A DNA stretch of 6,104 nt from an uncultured Collinsella sp. Its GTDB lineage: Bacteria; Actinomycetota; Coriobacteriia; Coriobacteriales; Coriobacteriaceae. This document shows positions 1-6,050 of this stretch, piece after piece. The notes under the pieces were generated by a model, which searched no databases, had not been told where the DNA came from, and saw nothing but the letters and a program-made list of their open reading frames with translations. The DNA lies in NCBI GenBank assembly GCA_902465115.1, contig CABQMC010000098.1, positions 1-6,104 of the forward strand, written 5' to 3'. A program made the translations under genes and the position numbers. Positions within the stretch are counted from its first letter, which is position 1. Each line of letters opens with the position of its first letter.

Positions 1-945
1 ATGGTGGCGCCGATGCTGCTTATCGCAGCAGCGGGTGCGGTACTCTCGTTTTTTATGGCGCGCCGCGAGTCCCGTGCCATCATCGCGCCGTTGCAAGAGG
101 TGGATTTGGACCACCCACGCCGTAGCTATGAGCACGCCTATGCCGAGATGGTCCCCATGCTTGAGCGTATCGAGTCGCAGCGCCAGGAGCTCAAGCGCCA
201 AATGGCGGTGCTAGCGGACAACGACCGTATGCGCCGCGAGTTCACGGCGAATATCACCCATGAGCTCAAGACGCCGCTTACGGCGATTTCGGGCTATGCC
301 GAGCTCATCGCAAACGGCATGGTCGAGGGTGAGGACGACCTGCGCAACTTTGGCGGTCGCATCTATCGTGAGGCGGGCCGTTTGGCGGCGCTTGTCAACG
401 ACATCCTTACGCTGTCTAACTTGGACGAGGCCGAGCGTGCAACTGAGGGCGAGGCGGTGCCCATTGGGTCCACGGAGCCTATTGAGCTCTCGCGTGCCAT
501 CTACGCGGTTGAGCAGCGTCTTGAACAGGTCGCCCGCCAGGCGAATGTGACGATAAGTCATGAGACCAAGCCTGTGGTCATCGAAGGCGTGTCGCGCTTG
601 ATCGACGAGCTCATCTATAATCTGGCAAGCAACGCCATCCGCTACAATCGACCCGGCGGTACGGTTACGCTGCAGTGCGGCACCAACGACGAAGGCTATC
701 CGTTCCTTGCGGTCGCCGACACGGGAATCGGTATCGCGTCTGAAGAACAGGGCAAGGTATTTGAGCGGTTCTATCGCGTGGACAAGAGTAGGTCCAAGGC
801 GCGCGGCGGAACCGGTCTGGGGCTTGCAATTGTCAAGCATGCGGCCCTGTATCATCACGCCACGCTCGACCTGTCGAGCGAGTTGGGCGTGGGAACCACC
901 ATTACGGTGACGTTTCCCATACAGCAGGACGAGCCATTCGCATAG
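1..945 (+). CDS. Sensor histidine kinase (PhoR-like), 5'-partial
   Basis: Membrane sensor kinase of a two-component system; it would autophosphorylate on histidine and pass the phosphate to a response regulator. Over the visible 314 residues, 3-20 form a hydrophobic segment, followed by a short juxtamembrane linker, then a HisKA domain with the H-box FTANITHELKTPL (phosphoacceptor H87), and a HATPase_c domain with N-box (N207 and N211), G1 box DTGIG (240-244), F-box ERFYRVDKSRS (255-265) and G2 box GGTGLGL (269-275). All catalytic motifs are intact. Kinases of this type normally have a first membrane helix and an extracellular sensor region before the helix seen here, so the ATG at position 1 is most likely an internal methionine and the gene begins before the window. 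The response regulator gene is probably upstream too. No ligand can be inferred. A terminator-like hairpin follows, separating it from the capsule-regulation genes. Confidence 0.93.
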   Translation: MVAPMLLIAAAGAVLSFFMARRESRAIIAPLQEVDLDHPRRSYEHAYAEMVPMLERIESQRQELKRQMAVLADNDRMRREFTANITHELKTPLTAISGYAELIANGMVEGEDDLRNFGGRIYREAGRLAALVNDILTLSNLDEAERATEGEAVPIGSTEPIELSRAIYAVEQRLEQVARQANVTISHETKPVVIEGVSRLIDELIYNLASNAIRYNRPGGTVTLQCGTNDEGYPFLAVADTGIGIASEEQGKVFERFYRVDKSRSKARGGTGLGLAIVKHAALYHHATLDLSSELGVGTTITVTFPIQQDEPFA

Positions 946-970
946 CGATACAACATAGATATTGATGTAG

Positions 971-1013
971 ACGCCGCATTTGACTTTCGGGTGCGGCGTT
1001 GTTGTGCAATTTT
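971..1013 (+). terminator. Probable intrinsic terminator of the histidine kinase gene
   Basis: A perfect 8-bp stem, ACGCCGCA (971-978) with TGCGGCGT (992-999), encloses a 13-base loop. It is followed by a T-rich but interrupted stretch ending in TTTT (1010-1013). It lies 25 bases after the kinase stop codon. The stem is GC-rich and well placed; the broken T-tract makes termination efficiency uncertain. Confidence 0.6.
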
Positions 1014-1031
1014 ACGATTGCTTCCGACATT

Positions 1032-1062
1032 TTTACAGGAGAGCCTGTTTCTTATGTATAGA
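1032..1062 (+). promoter_or_regulatory. Weak candidate promoter for the capsule-regulation genes
   Basis: TTTACA (1032-1037) matches the sigma-A -35 consensus at five of six positions. An AT-rich -10-like stretch, TATGTATAGA (1053-1062), follows, but the best hexamers there give spacings of 15 or 19 bases rather than 17. GATAAC (1086-1091) is an alternative -10 without a good -35. A promoter somewhere in 1015-1110 is expected because a terminator precedes it and an operon follows; the exact boxes are a guess. The rest of the gap between the kinase and the next gene holds nothing else I can support apart from a small 6-bp hairpin, CAGTTT with GAACTG, at 1099-1119. Confidence 0.25.
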
Positions 1063-1140
1063 GTTTGGTCTCGGTAAAAAGATGCGATAACATACGGACA
1101 GTTTTGTCAATCCGAACTGGGGAAATGAAAGGCAAGCTGC

Positions 1141-1797
1141 ATGACCCTTCTCGAACTGTTCCAGCTGCTCAAAAAGCACCTTAAGCTGGTCATCACCCTT
1201 CCGGTGGTCTGCGCGATCGCCATGGGCATCGTGTCCTTTGTTGCGATGGACAACACCTACACCGCGACGACGAGCATGTACATTCTCGCCAAGACCGACG
1301 ATAGCGGTCAGATGAGCTACAACGATCTCTCGGCGAGCCAGATGCTTTCCAACGATATCGCCACGCTGCTGGATAGCGATAGCGTTAAGAGCGGCGCAGC
1401 CAAAGAACTGGGCCTCACCGATCTGGATGACTACAAGGTGTCTGTTTCCTCCGAGACCACCACGCGTGTCATTACGCTTTCGGTTACCGGCACCGATGCC
1501 AAGGAGACGGCTAAGGTCGCAAAGGCCATGGCCAGCTCGGTGAGTACGGTCGCTCAGAACGTCGGCGCTGCCCAGAGCATCAACGTTATCGACGAGGCTA
1601 AGACCCCCGAAGCCCCCAGCGGCCCCAAGCGCACGCTGTATATTGCCGTCGCGTTCCTCGCCGGTATCTTTATCGCAGTTGCCTATGTCGTTTTGGCAGA
1701 CATGCTCAATACCCGCATCCGCGGTGCCGAAGAGGCAGAAGAGCTCCTGGGCATTCCCGTTGTTGGCCGAATTCCGGCTATGAAAGGTGGTAAATAG
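1141..1797 (+). CDS. Wzz/CpsC-type polysaccharide chain-length regulator, tyrosine-kinase adaptor
   Basis: Membrane protein of the polysaccharide co-polymerase family. In Gram-positive bacteria such proteins (CpsC, CapA, YwqC) anchor and activate a separate cytoplasmic tyrosine kinase and influence polymer length or export. The 218 residues show the family layout: a short cytoplasmic N-terminus (TLLELFQLLKKHLK), a first membrane helix at about 16-36, an extracellular Wzz domain to about 160, a Pro-rich stretch (KTPEAPSGPKR, 154-164), a second helix at about 165-187 and a cytoplasmic tail ending LLGIPVVGRIP (202-212), the part that contacts the kinase in related systems. The ATG at 1141 is preceded by GAAAGG (1127-1132) with an 8-base spacer. 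The kinase gene starts 2 bases after the stop, so the two are surely co-transcribed. Family assignment is firm; the polymer it controls is unknown. Confidence 0.9.
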   Translation: MTLLELFQLLKKHLKLVITLPVVCAIAMGIVSFVAMDNTYTATTSMYILAKTDDSGQMSYNDLSASQMLSNDIATLLDSDSVKSGAAKELGLTDLDDYKVSVSSETTTRVITLSVTGTDAKETAKVAKAMASSVSTVAQNVGAAQSINVIDEAKTPEAPSGPKRTLYIAVAFLAGIFIAVAYVVLADMLNTRIRGAEEAEELLGIPVVGRIPAMKGGK

Positions 1798-1799
1798 GC

Positions 1800-2537
1800 A
1801 TGGCTAAGGCAAAGAACACCGACAAGCTCGTTGTACAGAATGCCGCCAAGACCCTTCTGGCCAACATCCGCTTTGCGAGCGTGGACGACCCCATCCGCAC
1901 CATCACCGTTACCTCCTCGATTCCCAACGAGGGCAAGTCTACGGTTTCCATTAACCTTGCTCAGGCAATCGCCACGAGCGGCAAGTCCGTGCTTCTGGTC
2001 GAGGCCGATATGCGCCGCAGGTCCCTTTCCGATATGCTCGGCGTTCGTTCGCGCGGCGGACTCTATGCGGTCCTTTCCGAGCAGATCTCCATTGACCAGG
2101 CAATTGTCGAGACGGGTCAGAAGAACTTCTACTTCCTCGATGCCGAGCCGCATATTCCCAATCCTGCCGACATCATCGTCTCTCACCGCTTTGCCAAGCT
2201 GGTAAAGGCGCTGTCCGCCAAGTTCCAGTACGTCATCTTTGATGCTCCCCCGGTCGGCACCTTCATCGATGCTGCCGAGATCGCAAGTCTGACCGACGGT
2301 GCGCTTTTTGTCGTGCGCGAGGACTTCACCAAGCGCGAGGAGGCGCTCAACGCCATCGGTCAGCTTAAGAAGTCCGAGAAGGTCAAGCTCATCGGTACCG
2401 TTATGAACTACTGCGAGACCGAGACCAGCGAGTACTACTACTCCTACTACACCAAGGACGGTAAGAAGGTGAAGAAGGGCTCCGACGATCAGGGGACTTC
2501 CAAAAAGGGCATCTTCACCAACCGAGCAAACGTTTAG
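1800..2537 (+). CDS. CpsD/CapB-type bacterial tyrosine kinase (BY-kinase)
   Basis: Cytoplasmic P-loop tyrosine kinase that works with the membrane adaptor encoded immediately upstream to control surface polysaccharide assembly through cycles of autophosphorylation. Walker A is SSIPNEGKST (39-48, with K46), Walker A' is VLLVEADMRR (64-73) and Walker B is YVIFDAPP (144-151, with D148). The C-terminus carries a tyrosine cluster, EYYYSYY (211-217), with five tyrosines in six residues, the expected site of autophosphorylation, followed by a Lys-rich tail. At 245 residues it is of usual size for the split Gram-positive form; it has no membrane segment of its own. In Walker A' the first acidic residue is E68 rather than the Asp of the usual DxD pattern; D70 is kept. 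The start at 1800 follows AAAGGTGG (1783-1790). Flagellar/Min-type ParA-like ATPases share the P-loop, but the Tyr cluster and neighbours settle the assignment. Confidence 0.92.
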   Translation: MAKAKNTDKLVVQNAAKTLLANIRFASVDDPIRTITVTSSIPNEGKSTVSINLAQAIATSGKSVLLVEADMRRRSLSDMLGVRSRGGLYAVLSEQISIDQAIVETGQKNFYFLDAEPHIPNPADIIVSHRFAKLVKALSAKFQYVIFDAPPVGTFIDAAEIASLTDGALFVVREDFTKREEALNAIGQLKKSEKVKLIGTVMNYCETETSEYYYSYYTKDGKKVKKGSDDQGTSKKGIFTNRANV

Positions 2538-2554
2538 TTGATTAAGGCTGACCT

Positions 2555-3205
2555 ATGCGTGACATTCATTGCCATATCTTGCCGGGTGTAGACGACGGCG
2601 CCGCCGATCTCGATGAGAGCTTGGCGATGCTCGAGGCTGCTAAGCGGGCTGGTGTAACCAGAATTGTTTGCACTCCTCACTGCCGTGATCCCTATTTTGA
2701 TTACGACAAGATGTGGGATGCCTTTGAGCTGCTGCGCGATAACGCTGACGGTTTTCCGCTCCAGATGGGCTTCGAGGTCAACCATCGAAAGCTCGTTGAG
2801 CTTGGTATCGATGCCGCGGAGCACTTGCATTTTGATGGAACCAATGAGTTCCTGCTTGAGCTTTCGACGCATGCCGATGCGTATGCGTTTAGAGAGTACG
2901 AGAACACGATTTATGATTTGCAGTGCCGTGGCTACCAGGTGATCATCGCTCATCCTGAGCGCTATCGTGCGGTTCAAAAGGATGTAAGCGTGGCGGAGCG
3001 CCTGGTCGATATGGGCTGCAAGCTGCAGGCTTCGGCGGACTTTATTGCCGGCGGTCGCTTTGGTCGCGAGAAAAAGCCGGCACAGCGCCTGTTCGATCAG
3101 AACCTGTACAGCTTCATCGCGAGCGATGCCCATAACGTGGGTCATTACGACTGCCTGGCGAAGGCTCGCGCGAAGTTTAGCGTGCGCGGAGCTCATTTTC
3201 GCTAA
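2555..3205 (+). CDS. CpsB/CapC-type PHP-family protein-tyrosine phosphatase
   Basis: Metal-dependent phosphatase of the PHP (polymerase and histidinol phosphatase) superfamily; CpsB and YwqE relatives remove phosphate from the tyrosine cluster of the partner kinase. Metal-binding motifs are visible in order: DIHCHILPGVDDG (H5, H7, D14), TPH (H42), GFEV (E74), LLELS (E102), HPER (H133, R136) and SDAHN (D191, H193), so the active site looks complete. The protein is 216 residues, shorter than the roughly 240-255 typical of the family, because only 22 residues follow SDAHN. The Arg-Pro stretch often seen just after SDxHN is replaced by VGHYD. The ATG at 2555 lies 17 bases after the kinase stop, with TAAGG (2543-2547) as a modest ribosome binding site. 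The order adaptor-kinase-phosphatase resembles capABC and ywqCDE rather than pneumococcal cpsBCD. No clear terminator follows. Confidence 0.9.
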   Translation: MRDIHCHILPGVDDGAADLDESLAMLEAAKRAGVTRIVCTPHCRDPYFDYDKMWDAFELLRDNADGFPLQMGFEVNHRKLVELGIDAAEHLHFDGTNEFLLELSTHADAYAFREYENTIYDLQCRGYQVIIAHPERYRAVQKDVSVAERLVDMGCKLQASADFIAGGRFGREKKPAQRLFDQNLYSFIASDAHNVGHYDCLAKARAKFSVRGAHFR

Positions 3206-3208
3206 AAT
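3203..3208 (+). promoter_or_regulatory. Possible -10 element for the acetyltransferase gene
   Basis: TAAAAT matches the sigma-A -10 consensus at five of six positions and overlaps the stop codon of the phosphatase gene, which would give a leader of about 30 bases. No convincing -35 box sits 16-18 bases upstream, so read-through from the upstream operon is equally possible. Confidence 0.25.
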
Positions 3209-3244
3209 CTGTCCCTAACGTTCGCATTGAATGAAAGGGCAGCC

Positions 3245-3745
3245 ATGGATATCCAACTTAAGACGGGATGCTTTGATGACGCGGCGTTGGTGCGCCGCGT
3301 CGTTTTTATGGACGAGCAGGGCTACGAGAATGAGTTCGACGCTATCGACGAGGATTCAAGCTGCATTCATGTGACGCTCTATGTAGACGGCGAGCTTGCC
3401 GGTTGCTCGCGCGTGTTTCCCGAAGAGCTTGAGCGCGTGGCTGACGCAGAGGCCCCGGTGTCGCCGGCGTGCGACTTGGACGAAGGCGTCGCGGCGGGGG
3501 AGACCTACATTATGGGGCGCGTCGCCGTGCTGCCGGCTATGCGTCGTCGCGGACTGGCGAGTGCGATCGTGGAGACCAGTGCTTCGTGTGCACGCGATGC
3601 CGGCGCTAAGCTTATTAAGCTGCATGCGCAGGAATACGTGCTGCCGCTCTATGCAAAGGCGGGCTACACGCAAATTGCCCCGGTAGATTACGAAGACGAG
3701 GGCCAACCCCATGTCTGGATGGCCAAGCGCGTAGATGGCAGATAG
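3245..3745 (+). CDS. GNAT-family N-acetyltransferase, ElaA-like
   Basis: Predicted acetyl-CoA-dependent acyltransferase of the GNAT superfamily; the substrate is not known. The 166 residues show the beta4 strand YIMGRVAVLP (88-97), the acetyl-CoA pyrophosphate loop R100-x-x-G103-x-A105 (RRRGLA) and a C-terminal half (KLHAQEYVLPLYAKAGY, 125-141, then EDEGQPHVWMAK, 150-161) that closely resembles the ElaA/YjcF group, where the pattern is AQ-x-x-x-x-FY-x-x-x-GF followed by DGIPH-x-x-M. The ATG at 3245 is chosen because AAAGGG (3234-3239) lies 5 bases before it. A TTG at 3227 in the same frame would add six residues but has no such site. The gene starts 39 bases after the phosphatase gene and may simply be a neighbour rather than part of its pathway. 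Its stop codon runs into the REP-like repeat that follows. Confidence 0.87.
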   Translation: MDIQLKTGCFDDAALVRRVVFMDEQGYENEFDAIDEDSSCIHVTLYVDGELAGCSRVFPEELERVADAEAPVSPACDLDEGVAAGETYIMGRVAVLPAMRRRGLASAIVETSASCARDAGAKLIKLHAQEYVLPLYAKAGYTQIAPVDYEDEGQPHVWMAKRVDGR

Positions 3746-3783
3746 GGACGTTCCTTTTCTGCCGGCAGTTGGGGACACTCCTT
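3745..3783. repeat. REP-like intergenic repeat with central palindrome
   Basis: Two direct copies, GGGACGTTCCTT (3745-3756) and GGGACACTCCTT (3772-3783), agree at 10 of 12 bases and flank a perfect 10-bp palindrome, CTGCCGGCAG (3759-3768). The first copy begins on the last base of the GNAT stop codon. The arrangement resembles repetitive extragenic palindromic elements mobilised by RAYT transposases, and short GGGAC/TCCTT motifs of this kind are what I would expect of them; copy number elsewhere in the genome cannot be seen here. No transposase gene is present in the window. Confidence 0.45.
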
Positions 3784-3788
3784 GGCAA

Positions 3789-3818
3789 TTGACGCATTGG
3801 AGCGCTCGGACATACAGT
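3789..3818 (+). promoter_or_regulatory. Candidate promoter upstream of htpG
   Basis: TTGACG (3789-3794, five of six matches to the -35 box) and TACAGT (3813-3818, four of six matches to the -10 box) are 18 bases apart. Transcription from here would give a leader of about 120 bases containing the inverted repeat and the attenuator-like hairpin described separately. A second -10-like sequence, TATAAAAT (3856-3863), lies nearer the gene but lacks a recognisable -35 box; one of the two may serve heat-shock or alternative control. Confidence 0.35.
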
Positions 3819-3835
3819 TTTTCGATTCCGTATGT
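3810..3835. promoter_or_regulatory. Inverted repeat ACATAC-N14-GTATGT, possible operator
   Basis: Perfect 6-bp arms, ACATAC (3810-3815) and GTATGT (3830-3835), are separated by 14 bases, so the arms are 20 bases centre to centre, about two helical turns. It overlaps the -10 box of the candidate upstream htpG promoter, where a repressor could act. It matches neither the CIRCE (HrcA) nor the HAIR (HspR) consensus. Six-base arms can occur by chance. Confidence 0.3.
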
Positions 3836-3892
3836 ATATATGCGCGTTAATGGGTTATAAAATCTAAGTCTGAACATAGCAGGTCTGCGATG

Positions 3893-3916
3893 CGGCTCGG
3901 GCGACCGGGCCGTTTT
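3893..3916 (+). terminator. Attenuator-like hairpin in the htpG leader
   Basis: CGGCTCGG (3893-3900) pairs with CCGGGCCG (3905-3912) to give an 8-bp stem with one G.U pair, closed by a GCGA (GNRA) tetraloop and followed directly by TTTT (3913-3916). It has the form of an intrinsic terminator with a short U-tract, yet it lies 30 bases before the htpG start codon and downstream of both candidate promoters. CCG (3910-3912) can alternatively pair with CGG (3918-3920). Attenuation is an inference; it could also be a transcript-stabilising 5' hairpin. Confidence 0.45.
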
Positions 3917-3946
3917 GCGGACAGGGGTAGCGCGAAAGGACTGCAC

Positions 3947-5971
3947 ATGCGTCAATTTAAGACCGAGAGCAAAAAACTGCTCGACCTCATGATCAACTCC
4001 ATCTACACCAATAAAGAAATCTTCCTGCGCGAGCTTATCTCTAACGCGAGCGACGCCGTCGACAAGCTCAACTTTAAGAGCCTGCAGGACCCGAGCGTCA
4101 AGATCGACCAGGGCGACCTGGCCATTCGCGTCTCCTTTGATAAAGACGCCCGCACCATTACCATCTCGGATAACGGCATTGGCATGACCGCCGAGGAGCT
4201 GGAGCGCAATCTGGGCACCATCGCCCATTCCGGCTCCGAGGAGTTTAAGACCGAGAACGCCGAGCAGCAGGGCTCCGATGTCGACATCATCGGTCAGTTT
4301 GGCGTGGGCTTCTACTCGGCTTTTATGGTCGCCAGCCATGTGAAGGTCGTCAGCCGCGCCTACGGCGAGGATGTCGCCCATGTGTGGGAATCCGACGGTC
4401 TTGAGGGCTACACCATCGAGGACGGCGAGCGCGCCGAGCACGGTACCGATGTCATCCTGACGCTGCGCGAGAACGAGAAGCTCGATGCCGACGGCGAGGC
4501 CGAGACCTACGATCGCTTCCTGACCGAGTGGGGTCTCAAGAGCCTGATTCAGCAGTACAGCAACTATGTGCGCTACCCGATTCAGATGATGGTGTCCAAG
4601 AGCCGCCAGAAACCCAAGCCCGAGGACGCCGGCGACGATTACAAGCCCGAGTACGAGGACTACCAGGAGCTCGAGACCGTCAATTCCATGACACCGATCT
4701 GGAAGAAGCGCAGCTCCGATGTCGAGCAGAAGGACTACGACGAGTTTTACAAGTCCACGTTCCACGACTTTGACGATCCTGCGCGCACCATCAGCTTCCA
4801 TGCCGAGGGCACGCTCGAGTATGACGCCCTGCTGTTTGTGCCGGGCCGCGCGCCGTTCGATCTGTACAGCAAGGATTACGAGAAGGGTCTGGCGCTCTAC
4901 AGCTCCAATGTCCTGATCATGGAGAAGTGCGACGACCTGCTGCCCGACTACTACAACTTTGTCCGCGGCGTCGTGGATTCCGCCGACGTGTCGCTCAACA
5001 TCTCGCGTGAGACGCTGCAGCAGAACCGTCAGCTCAAGGCCATCGCCAAGCGTGTGGAAAAGAAGATCACCGCTGACCTTGAGGATATGCGTGACAACGA
5101 CCGCGAGGCCTACGAGAAGTTCTTTGAGAACTTTGGCCGCGGTCTTAAGTACGGCATCTACTCGAGCTATGGCATGAAGGCCGATGAGCTCGCCGACCTG
5201 CTGCTGTTCTGGTCCGCCAAGGAGCAGAAGATGATTACTCTGGCCGAGTATGCCAAGGGCATGCCCGAGGATCAGAAGGCCATCTACTACGCCGCCGGCG
5301 ACTCGCGTGAGCGCTTGGCCAAGATGCCCGTGGTAAAGGGCGTGCTCGACCGCGGCTATGACGTGCTGCTGCTGACGCAGGATGTGGATGAGTTCACCTT
5401 CCAGGCTATGCGCGAGTACGTTGCCGCCGATATGCCCAAGATTTACGAGGACGATGCAGCTCGCGAGGCTGCCGAAAAGGCCGTGGCCGACGGTGCCGAG
5501 CCCGAGGTCGAGGATCGTCATCTGGAGCTCAAGAACGTTGCGACTGGCGATCTTGATCTGGCGACCGAGGACGAGAAGAAGGAGGCCGAGGACGCCACCA
5601 AGGAAAACGAGGACCTCTTTAGCGCTATGAAGGAGGCACTCGGTGACAAGGTCGAGAAAGTTGCCGTCTCCGCGCGCCTGACCGATGCCCCCGCTTGCAT
5701 CACCACCGAGGGCCCGCTTTCGCTCGAGATGGAGAAGGTGCTCCAGAAGGGACCCGAGGGCGCGCCCGACGGCATGCCCAAGAGCCAGCGCGTGCTCGAG
5801 CTCAACGCCAAGCACCCGGTCTTTGACAAGCTTGTCGCTGCCCAGAAGGCAGGCGACGCCGACAAGATCAAGCAGTACTCCGGTCTGCTCTACGATCAGG
5901 CTCTGCTGGTCGAGGGCATCCTCCCCGAGGACCCCGTTGCCTTCGCGGCGGCTGTCTGCAACTTGATGTAG
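3947..5971 (+). CDS. htpG: Hsp90-family molecular chaperone HtpG
   Basis: Cytosolic ATP-dependent homodimeric chaperone that remodels client proteins, often with DnaK. The 674 residues cover the N-terminal GHKL ATPase domain with FLRELISNASDAVDKL (26-41; catalytic E29, Mg-binding N33), SDNGIGM (74-80; D75 contacts adenine), GTIAHSGS (90-97) and the lid-end GQFGVGFYSAF (116-126). The middle domain carries NISRETLQQN (351-360), whose R354 and Q358 match the conserved Arg and Gln that reach the ATP gamma-phosphate. The C-terminal dimerisation domain ends QALLVEGILPEDP. There is no MEEVD tail, as expected in bacteria. It is about 50 residues longer than the E. coli protein, partly through an acidic, Lys/Glu-rich stretch at about 501-558. 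The ATG at 3947 is chosen because GAAAGGA (3934-3940) precedes it by 6 bases and homology begins at RQFKTES; an in-frame ATG at 3890 would add 19 residues of leader-hairpin sequence. Confidence 0.97.
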   Translation: MRQFKTESKKLLDLMINSIYTNKEIFLRELISNASDAVDKLNFKSLQDPSVKIDQGDLAIRVSFDKDARTITISDNGIGMTAEELERNLGTIAHSGSEEFKTENAEQQGSDVDIIGQFGVGFYSAFMVASHVKVVSRAYGEDVAHVWESDGLEGYTIEDGERAEHGTDVILTLRENEKLDADGEAETYDRFLTEWGLKSLIQQYSNYVRYPIQMMVSKSRQKPKPEDAGDDYKPEYEDYQELETVNSMTPIWKKRSSDVEQKDYDEFYKSTFHDFDDPARTISFHAEGTLEYDALLFVPGRAPFDLYSKDYEKGLALYSSNVLIMEKCDDLLPDYYNFVRGVVDSADVSLNISRETLQQNRQLKAIAKRVEKKITADLEDMRDNDREAYEKFFENFGRGLKYGIYSSYGMKADELADLLLFWSAKEQKMITLAEYAKGMPEDQKAIYYAAGDSRERLAKMPVVKGVLDRGYDVLLLTQDVDEFTFQAMREYVAADMPKIYEDDAAREAAEKAVADGAEPEVEDRHLELKNVATGDLDLATEDEKKEAEDATKENEDLFSAMKEALGDKVEKVAVSARLTDAPACITTEGPLSLEMEKVLQKGPEGAPDGMPKSQRVLELNAKHPVFDKLVAAQKAGDADKIKQYSGLLYDQALLVEGILPEDPVAFAAAVCNLM

Positions 5972-5978
5972 TTAGGTA

Positions 5979-6006
5979 GTTACGCGGTTTTACCAAACCG
6001 CGTAAC
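5979..6006 (+). terminator. 12-bp perfect hairpin after htpG (first of a tandem pair)
   Basis: GTTACGCGGTTT (5979-5990) and AAACCGCGTAAC (5995-6006) form a perfect 12-bp stem with the 4-base loop TACC, starting 7 bases after the htpG stop codon. There is no T-tract behind it, so it would be a U-less terminator or a 3' mRNA-protecting hairpin. It is related in sequence to the hairpin at 6025-6052. Confidence 0.55.
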
Positions 6007-6026
6007 AGCTCGACGCTGCCCTCAGT

Positions 6027-6050
6027 TCCGCCGTTCTAACGAACGGCGGA
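6027..6050 (+). terminator. 10-bp perfect hairpin (second of the tandem pair)
   Basis: TCCGCCGTTC (6027-6036) and GAACGGCGGA (6041-6050) form a perfect 10-bp stem around the loop TAAC. Like the first hairpin it lacks a T-tract, so a role as a backup U-less terminator for htpG is possible but unproven. Confidence 0.5.

Noticed and set aside
952..967. Imperfect AT-rich palindrome ACATAGAT/ATTGATGT after the histidine kinase gene
   Set aside because: Two mismatches in eight, and a position between a stop codon and a terminator, make an operator role unlikely.
1099..1119. Small hairpin CAGTT/AACTG in the leader of the CpsC-like gene
   Set aside because: Five Watson-Crick pairs and one wobble with a nine-base loop are too weak to claim a riboswitch or attenuator.
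2534..3196. A 220-codon - strand frame antisense to the phosphatase gene
   Set aside because: It almost exactly mirrors a gene whose metal-binding motifs are all intact, and the antisense product shows no family motifs.
3227..3244. TTG at 3227 as start of the acetyltransferase
   Set aside because: The ATG at 3245 has AAAGGG 5 bases upstream and begins where GNAT homology would start; the extension would be translated from the ribosome binding site itself.
3890..3946. Upstream in-frame ATG at 3890 as the htpG start
   Set aside because: The extra 19 residues are encoded by the leader hairpin, have no counterpart in HtpG proteins, and the ATG at 3947 has a strong GAAAGGA at proper spacing.
3356..5815. 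An 819-codon open reading frame on the - strand, antisense to the GNAT gene, the intergenic region and most of htpG
   Set aside because: Its product is a low-complexity Leu/Val/Gly/His-rich sequence with no recognisable domain, as expected from the complement of a GC-biased, charge-rich coding frame. It overlaps two convincing genes and has no supporting ribosome binding site that I can see.
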